From Harmonia axyridis (lineage: Eukaryota; Arthropoda; Insecta; Coleoptera; Coccinellidae), in the NCBI RefSeq assembly GCF_914767665.1, contig NC_059506.1:17957825-18021824 (forward strand): a DNA stretch of 64,000 nt, written 5' to 3'. Below are positions 37,601-46,600 of the stretch, piece after piece (the stretch's first letter is position 1; each line of letters starts with the position of its first letter). The notes under the pieces are model-generated. The model was not told the DNA's origin, made no database searches, and saw only the letters and a list, made by a program, of their open reading frames with translations. A program made the position numbers and the translations under genes.

Positions 37601-40600
37601 TTTTATATGGCAGTCCCATTTGAGATGTGTGTCAAGGTATATTCCGAGGTATTTGGTTGCAGTTACGGATTTTAATGTCAATATTTTTCCCTCAGTATTT
37701 ATTTCTAGTTGGTGAAAAGGAGGGACGCCTGATTTATTGCAACTGAAAGGTAAAACGTGGGTTTTTTCAAAATTTACTGTTAATAATTTGTCATCAAACC
37801 AATCTTTGACAAATTCGAAGTCTTTTTCTGCAGTACTTTTTATTTCTTGCCACGTGGGGGCCTGATAAAAAATAACAGTGTCATCAGCATATCCTATGAT
37901 GTCACCTTTACTAGCAACTGAGAACAGCTCATTTACATATAAGTTGAATAACACTGGTCCTAGGACTGTTCCTTGGGGTATTCCATACTCTATGATTTTT
38001 GAGTCACTTGAGACATCACCAATTTTTACTCTCTGGGTCCTTTTATCCAAATAGCTCTCCATGAGCTTATTACCATTTCCTCTTATTCCAATTTTTTCTA
38101 ATGTCTCCAAGAGCAGTTTATGGCTGACAGTATCGAATGCCTTTTTTAGGTCGATGAATAAGCATAAACATGGATTTCCCATTTCAAGAGCTTGGTGTAT
38201 TTTCTCTGTGCTATGTAGTACAGCATCTTCTGTGGAAATTTTTTCTCTAAAGCCAAATTGTCTGGGAGAAAACAGGCCGTATTTATTTATGAAAGATATA
38301 AGGCTTTCTTTTAATAATTTTTCGAATACTTTTGATAGATTCGTTATCAGTGAAATGGGCCTATAATTGGAAACAGCGGATTTATCCCCATTTTTATGTA
38401 TTGGAATGACAACTGAGTTTTTGAAACAAGTTGGCCATATTGCCTTATCTATACATCGATTCAAGATATAAGCAAGAGGGATTACGATGTTGCCTGCAAT
38501 TTGTTTTAGTGTTTCAGCTCGAATTTGGTCTTCACCTACAGATTTTTTGTTTTTCAGGTCATTAATAAGATCCTTCAACTCAGCCGAGTCGGTAGGAAGG
38601 ATAACTATGGAATTTGTTAGTCTTTTAGTGTTTGTATTTGATTGATTCGGTCTTCACTTGATGGAAATTCATTTTAAATAAATAATAATACACTGCTGAT
38701 TTCCACAAAATTTTGTGGAAATCAGCAGTGTATTATTATTTATTTTTAGTGTTTGATTTGAATTTCGGATTTCTTTTGATTTTTTCAGCAAGTTTTTTAC
38801 CAGTTTCAATGAATGTATTATTGAACTCGTTCGCAATATCTATATTTTCGTTCAGTAATTCACCATTTTCATCTTTTATACCCTGTATTTGTTTGTCTGA
38901 TTGTTTCTTGCCACTGATATCCTGCACTATATAGATTTTTTTTATTGCCCACGTTGATCTGAATTTGTCGTTTGTAGTAGTCGCGTTTGGTTATATTTAT
39001 TAAATTGGTGAGTTTATTTTTATATCTTTTGTAATAATTTCTCAATTGTTCGTTGTACGGGTTTCTGTGTAGTTCCGCAAACAAATTGTTTTTTTGGTTG
39101 ATGGACTTCAATAGAGCAGTCGTCAAATTTTGTGTTTTTCCTAGAGCATTGTTTATTTTCAGTACATTGTTCAATAGCTCTTGTTAGAACATCAATAAAG
39201 TTTTCCATAGCCAAATTGGGATCTTCTGTTGAGTATACAGACTGCCAGTTTTCCAGTTGCAATGTATCATTCAGCTTTCCAACATTCATAAATTCCCTGT
39301 ATCCCATTTCATACCCCCTTTTTGTTATTTTGTAGTCCATAACAATTTGTAGTATAGTTGTAAAATGATCGGTGATGTCGCTTTTCAGAACAATGGGTAT
39401 TGTCATATCCAGTATATTCCATTTACTCTTGATAAAAATGTGATCTATACAAGATATTTGGTTATAATGTATTCTTGTGGGATCGTTGACGCTGGATATG
39501 TACCCAAGTTCATGCAATATACTGAGATATTCGGTTGTGTTGTCATCTTCCTCTAACAAATTTATATTTATGTCGCCTATGAAGAGATAAAAATCATATT
39601 TCTCCTTTTCAATATTCTCAAAGTATCTGATTAAGATTTGGTTGAATTCATTAATGCTCATTGAAGGTGATCGGTAGCAGCTAGTGACAAGTATATCGTT
39701 TCGTTTCCCGATTTTTATCTTTGTTTTGAGAAATTTAACTCTTTCTATCGAAACAATTTCGCCATCAAATACGTGATCTTCCCTTATATACATCATTATT
39801 CCATCGTTTTGATTATATCCCCCCTCGTTATAAATTGGTTTGTACCCTGGTATACGATATATACAAGGGTCCAGTAATTGCCAGGTCTCAGTTAGTACAA
39901 CGCAATCGAAATCAGAGCCCAATTCCTCCAACATTATTTTAAAGTCATCAATATTCTTATTTAAACTGCGAATATTATTATGAATAATTTTAAAATTTGG
40001 ATTTTTTTCGTTTTGTTTCAAAACTGTTTTGCATTCATCGGGTTTATTCAGAGTAAACGTTTTTATCGAGTCTATTCTGAAATCTCTTATGTATTGGTCC
40101 ATATTCAGACATAAACAAACACAAACAGAAAAAAAAAAGAAAAATCATGTATGCAAAAAATGTACCTGTGAATAATGTAACTACTGTTTTTTCTGTGTTC
40201 TTAGTGTCCGAGTTATAGCCATTGATTTTTTGGGCGTGTCATTCGTTGACACTTGGTGGGTTTTATACGACTGTACTTTCTGTTTTTCTCTCCCAACTCT
40301 TTCTTCGTTCCTGTACTTGGATCCTTCTGCTAATTTGGTTTCGACCTGTGATGGTTGTGTTGGTATTATAATTTCTTCCTCTATTTCGTATTTCTTCGGG
40401 GAGGGTGTGGGTGGTTCACTTGAAGTCTCTCTTGTTGATATATTGGAAAAATCGTCTTTAGGATTTCTGAGGGTATTTTTCACTTCGGCAACTGAGTATA
40501 TCTTGTCTTCTACAATCAGTTTATTTCCTTTTATATTTGCTTTCTGAGAGTTATTTCTCGCCTCTTTCAATCCTTCTAGTAATATCTTTCTTTCTTTCAA

Positions 40601-43600
40601 TTCTTCCTTAAGCAACTCCTCACTCACAAATATCTTGCTTCCTTTCAGTTTCGAGCAGTTTTTCAGTATTTCCCGTTTTTTAAGGTAGGTTGTGAGGGAT
40701 AGTAGGATTGGTCTTGTATGGTTGCTTCGTTTTCCCAATCTGAATATATTATTTATTTCTGTCTTTTCCAGAGAAACCTTCAATTTGTTTATTACCAGTT
40801 CTCTAATTTTCTCCTCTAGATTTTCTGGGAGATCTTCAGGATCTTCGAGTATACCGTAAAATATCAGGTTGTTAGCGACAGTCTTTTTCTCTATCTTAGA
40901 CAATAGGTTTTTCAGTTCTTTATTTTCTCCTTCAAGATAGTGTACTTTAGTTTTGACAGTTTCAACCTCTGCGTATATAGCCGTTGATAAATTGTTTGTA
41001 ACTTCTTCAATTCTCTCGATTCTCTGACTAAGATTTACATTTACCTCTTTTATAAGTATGTAGACGTCTTTTATGGTAACCTCTGGTTTATCCATCCTTC
41101 GAATGATTTACTTCCGGCACACAGGGCTGATATTGTTCGTGTACGTGTACGTTATATACTATGAACAAAACAAACAAACACTAACAAAAACGTACTGGCC
41201 AAAAGGATTAAACTGGGACACCCTTCACAACGGCTGGGCCGATAGCCGGTGACTAACAGACAAACAAGAGGGCCACGGATAACAAACAGAATGGAGGATA
41301 GGTTATGCCAGCACGAAATAGAATTCCGACAAGTCACACTGCTAACACACAGTATATTGAAATCTGAAAAATGAATACCCGGTATACCAGCTAATTTCAG
41401 CTGACGGAGACAACTCCCACAGATAACGGTGACAAGCCGGACCAGGGGTACGCACCTTTAGGAAGCAGCGAGTCCACAGTGCAGCGGGAGCAACTCAAGG
41501 TCACCCAACGCGAAAACGAAACAGAAAGAAACGTAAACAATAATAATGAATTATATCATAAATTAGACCTTCAGTTTCTGTGTAAACGAAAAATCCAAAA
41601 TTTAACAGGGTTATTGGCGAAGTTCGAAACACTAATTGAAAAGTTATAGTAAGGTTTTATGGTAATTTACCAGAATTTCAGCTATTAATCTGCACAGTAA
41701 TACACACACGTCTAGTCCAGTCTGAAATCGAATATGAAGTATGCTTACAAACAAGCGCTCCAGTCAAATATGAGTTCTGTAAAAGGAGTTTTTGGTTCGA
41801 TTGTCGCCAGACTATACACGAGACTTGCAAAAATCATAAGAAACTCCACTTTCATAAGGCAGTAGTGCTAAGTGGTTCCATGGAAATCTACCAGTGGACA
41901 AGGGCGTCACCAGTCATTAGGCTAAGGGGGGGGCAAACAAAACAAAATCTTTCTCTCTCTCTCTATTGATATCATGAAATCACGTTTAACCAGCTGATAA
42001 TTTAATGAAACTCAAATTTTGAATAAATCATATCAAATTTATTATACAACCAAATAAAACTTTAACCTAACCTAAACACAACCTTCTCGGATTTTTTTTC
42101 AACTGCCCTGTTGTTGAAGTGCTTCAGGATGAATCATCGCCAAACCGTTAAGTGCGTTATGTGACGCACAATGGAAAAATAGACCATCGGTGTATTTTTG
42201 ACGGAGGATTGCTTGAACTCTGCCATCCTTTCCAGACATCATAGAACAGCGGTTGAATCCAAGGCCAACGCACTTTTCTGGATGGAGTTTTTCAGACACA
42301 AACTTATCAATTGCTTTTGCGAAAGACTTCGCGTCCATACCTTCTTATTCGACAAAATGGGTTGGGTTTTCACATGATTTCTGCAACTCTCGTGTATAGT
42401 CTTGTATTTGCAGAACGGTCTGACGGTAGTTTCTAAGCATTCTTTCCTTTATAAATAAATTATAGTGATAGAAATAAACATGAATGTAACTTTCGAAGCC
42501 ATTCATTTCCTTAAATCACATGACCTTTCATATTTACGGGAACTGCACAGATTTTGCCCATCAACGAACTGAGGCATTCGAGATCTGAACAAAAAAAACT
42601 AGAAACTTGAAATTTTCAGGCAAAGTTTCTAGTTTTTCTTGTTCGGTGGATATCTTGTTTACGGACGGACTGATTCGAACTTTAGTAGAAATTCGAATTC
42701 GGGAGTCAAATCAGTGAACCTCTAGGGGGGAAACATCAGAGTTTTCGAAGATAATTTCCCGACGACAATGGAGGCTCTAGAAAATTCATCCTGAGATTGA
42801 AACAATGCCACACGGAAAAATGCGTGCCAGCTCAACGCTGCTGTTTCAAAAGGTGCTTTTATTATTTGCCTTGCTTTAATAGCAAACTAATCCGCTCTGT
42901 AAGAGCCTGTGGTGAATGTTCTCCAATTCGTTTCCCTGGATATATTCAGGGCTTCACAGCACATAAAAAATCTTGTAAAAATCACCGGGGGAGCACGCAT
43001 ATATCTGCGCTGCAGGCTGTCGAAATCCGGGATGCGTATGTCGAATTGAACTGGACGATTCTCAAAAAGCGAATGAGACTGATTGCTTTGTCGACTAGAT
43101 GAAATAGTTTTCTCTCTTAGTATGGCTTGATTTGCAATTTGAATCTCTAAAGGTCATCAAGGGAAAGTGAAAGTAATATGTGATGCTATGATATTAATTG
43201 CTTGGACTTCTTCATTAATTCAAAGTGGGCTTTTTTTTGTAAAGCTACCTTTCCAACAACAGATGGCTTGAAACAAAGTTGTTCAAAACTAGTGAGTCTC
43301 TCGAAAAATACTGATCATACTGATTCATAAACTCGTGATTTAGCCGATATCAGATCAAACTCAAAAAAGGATGGAAGAACCCTAAGACTTCATTCCTTAG
43401 AGTAGAGACCAACGTAATATAGACATATATAAATGATCAATTATGCAGAATGAATAGTGTACAATCTAGAAATCTGGAATTTTTTCAAGGATTCTGTTTC
43501 GATGGTAATAGAAAAACATACCTACTAAATAGAGTCAAAAATACAGAAGATAAGAATGGATGACTTGGATTGCTTGATTATTTCGTTTTAGGTAAGGAAA

Positions 43601-46600
43601 TTGGCCGAAAGTTGCTTGACAAAATAAAAAAATAAATATATCGTAAGTGGGTTACATATCAAGAGAGAACCAGTATATTATCCGCGAGCTCATTATCATA
43701 GGAAAGGTTAAGATTCATAGGGTAATTATAAGAAAAAGGCTTCTAGGCTGAAATATATTGGATAATGAACCGGTTTGAGGAAAGCAGACTATCTTTTATA
43801 CTACCTGAAGTTGGAGAGAGTTTTGCCATGTCGCCACCCCAAGAAGACCTGATAAGGCTCATAAAGAAGGAAGAAAAGGAGCGAGAAGAAGTCTAAAAAT
43901 AATAAAGAAACTATCGAAAGAACTCACTCCTTTTGATTTCAGCATTCTCCTGAAATTTTGCTGCTGCCATACTTTCATTGTGAAATCTGCTCATTAAAAT
44001 TTCTGATTTTATGTTTAGAAATTTCTGTGCTAATCTAACGGCGACGTTTGCCGTTTTCTCTTCGTTCACTGCTTTGTAGCAAATCGCCAATTTGAAGAAG
44101 GCATCGCCTTTCAGATAATCCGGCAGGTTTTCTTTAAGTGCCATCTGTATGTCGGCGAGAGCAAAATCATATCTGTTTATGTCAATCAGTACCTTAGATC
44201 TTCCAAAAAGCGCCAAAGACAAGGTATTTCCTGCATCAACTTCCTTGTTTTCACCTGAAAGAAAATATCATAGGATTCAATAGAATGTCCAGAAGAAAAA
44301 TGATTCTATAATCTATGTATGTTTTCAAATATTGAACTGTTTCAGCCGTTCCAATTTGGTAGTTGATCATGATTAAAAAAAGTTTTTATTACTACTAAGT
44401 TTAACTATATTTATTTTTTTTTAATATTTATTCCGATAAAATTGGAATAACAATTCAAGGATTACATTGTGTAACCAAGGGCGTAGAAATATTGGGAGTA
44501 TTGGGGATTGTTACCCACAACTACCCCTCCCCCCCAAGAATTTCAAAATATAAAATTTCAGGAATCTCGCAAAGAAGAAGAACGAAAAGTTCTCTATAAA
44601 ATGAATCAATAATAATCATTTTAATTTCCTTTGAAATCGATACTTCAGTAAAAAATCAGTCCCCTTTACGATTTATGAGTTTATTATCGCTTTCAAGATG
44701 AGTACATTTATTGCACTACGAGCTCGTCTTTATCCGAGGTTTATTATTTCCCCTTATCTACCCGCTTTCTCGGCATTGACCCTTATTTGCCAACTGTGAT
44801 TTTTGCATTCGTCATCTGTAAACACTTACCCGTTGTTTTCGGTTTTTTGTATGATTCTCGTTACAAAATTTCAATACTGTAGTTATCAAAGAACTGAACT
44901 GAGTAATTTGCATCGAAAAATTGTCTGGGTTGTGTTTTATATTTTATTGTTTCATCCGAATTACAATTTATTTGTGAAGACTCTTTGTTTTTGAATTGAA
45001 TATATCTACAGGGTGTTCCTAAATTGGGGGTAATGAAAATGACAGATTTATCGGAACATTTTAAGAAAAAAAAGTACCATAACATGAGTCCGCAAACGTT
45101 TTGTTTTTGAGATACAGGTGTTTAAGTTCAAGTTTTTATCTAATAGCACTTTCCCTCCACAAGATATTCAACTTGAATTGGCATAGATATTTTCCAATTC
45201 AAAGTTTTCATCGTGTGATATCCCAATTTCGAATGCAAATCTACTAGGAGAATTTTTCTGGAAGGGTTCCCGCTTTTTTCCTCCAGAATAATGTTTATGT
45301 GAACCACTGGTAGTTGCAGTTATCAAAGAACTGAACTGAGTTATTCGCATCGAAAAATTGTCTATCCTGTGTTTTACAAATTAATGTGTTTCTTTCAATT
45401 TTCAATTTATTTTTGAATAATTCAGTTTTGAATTGACTATAAAGGGTGTTCCTATATTGGAGGTACAAACGAAAATGTCAGATTCCTCGAATTATTTTAA
45501 GGAATAAAGTCTTATAGCCTATATGGATCTGCAGTTCAATTTTTCTTCTCATAGCACCTTCCCTTCACAAGATATTTAAGTTGAATAGGCATAGATATTC
45601 CAATTTAAAGTTTTCATCATGTGATATTCTAATTTCAAATGCAAATTTAGAGGGTGATATTTTTTCTGGAAGAGAGTCCGCTTCTTTCCGCCAGAACTTT
45701 TTTTGATGAACCACTGGTAATTTGGAAAATTTGAAGGGAAACTCTGGTTCAGTACTACACTTTTTGGTTTGTTGAAATTTTGTCGTATCTGCAATCGATT
45801 TCGGGAAAAAAATTCAAACAGCTCTCTATAGTAATTCTCAGGAAAATCCAAAGTATTATAAAAATCCAGTTAGGTAGCTGTGATAAGTGAATAAATTATA
45901 AGTTTTGGTACTTATTTAACAACCCTGTAGCGAAGATTAATAAGGATTCGATAAACTCGTGAAGCATCACAAAAAGGTATGACTACAAGAAACACCCTGT
46001 ATCTCGAAAACAAAGCGTTTGCGGGCTCATGTTTATGGGCTATTTGATTTTAGAAATTATCCAAGAAATCTCTCATTTTCCTACGTAACTCCAATTCAGG
46101 AAGGCCCAATAAAAAAAAATTATTTCGAGTGATTTGGTTCAAACTTGTTATCTTTTCTCACATTATATATATGAGTAAACAATGTCATCAAAAAACTTTT
46201 TTTCGATTACCTCCCCCCAAGAAAAAAAAAGATCTACGTCCTTGTGTGTAACCGCAGTTTCGAACTTATTCTAGTTCATCTTTCAGACACTGTTCTGACA
46301 CAGTGTCTGAATAAAAACAAGAATAAATAAATTCACACAGTAAATTCAACGAGGACAGATCATGACTTGATCATTTGAATATGTCTCAATAAATGAAATT
46401 TTTATTTCCATCGAATTCGAAGTTAACACTGGAACGCAACCCCTAGTCGAATTTTAATTTATGTTCGGTAATTACAGAAAGTATTATTTGAGAACCTTGT
46501 TATTCACCTGTTTTTTGTGACCGCAATACAGCTTGACTGTATAGAGCTAGTGATTTGAGCAAATCATTTTTTTCTTGTAATTTTTCAGCTTCTTGTATTC

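Larger units (their letters stand above)
36593..41520 (-). mobile_element. Minus-strand LINE, full length but broken
   Basis: Reading on the minus strand: a relatively GC-rich 5' untranslated part (about 41520-41096), ORF1 at 41095-40181, endonuclease (40102-39020), linker pieces, reverse transcriptase (38578-37055) and a 3' end AATAAAGTTATATTATTATT with a short TTA-repeat tail at about 36595-36620. ORF2 is interrupted by two probable single-base frameshifts (near 39150 and 38935) and a 122-bp insertion. It is in the sense orientation within intron 2 of the SMYD4-like gene. Confidence 0.85.
35795..42730. repeat. Inverted arms flanking the second LINE
   Basis: 35795-36590 and about 42447-42730 are inverted copies. 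The outer ends read CCCCCCTAGAGG... and ...CCTCTAGGGGGG, and the similarity includes AACTAGAAACTTGAAATTTT and a TTCGAAGCCATT stretch near the inner ends. The arrangement fits an older TIR element later invaded by the LINE at 36593-41520 and adjoining a hAT fragment. Confidence 0.6.

Noticed and set aside
42797..43102. 101-codon cysteine-containing frame
   Set aside because: The cysteines do not form a recognised zinc-finger spacing, and no splice or homology support was seen.
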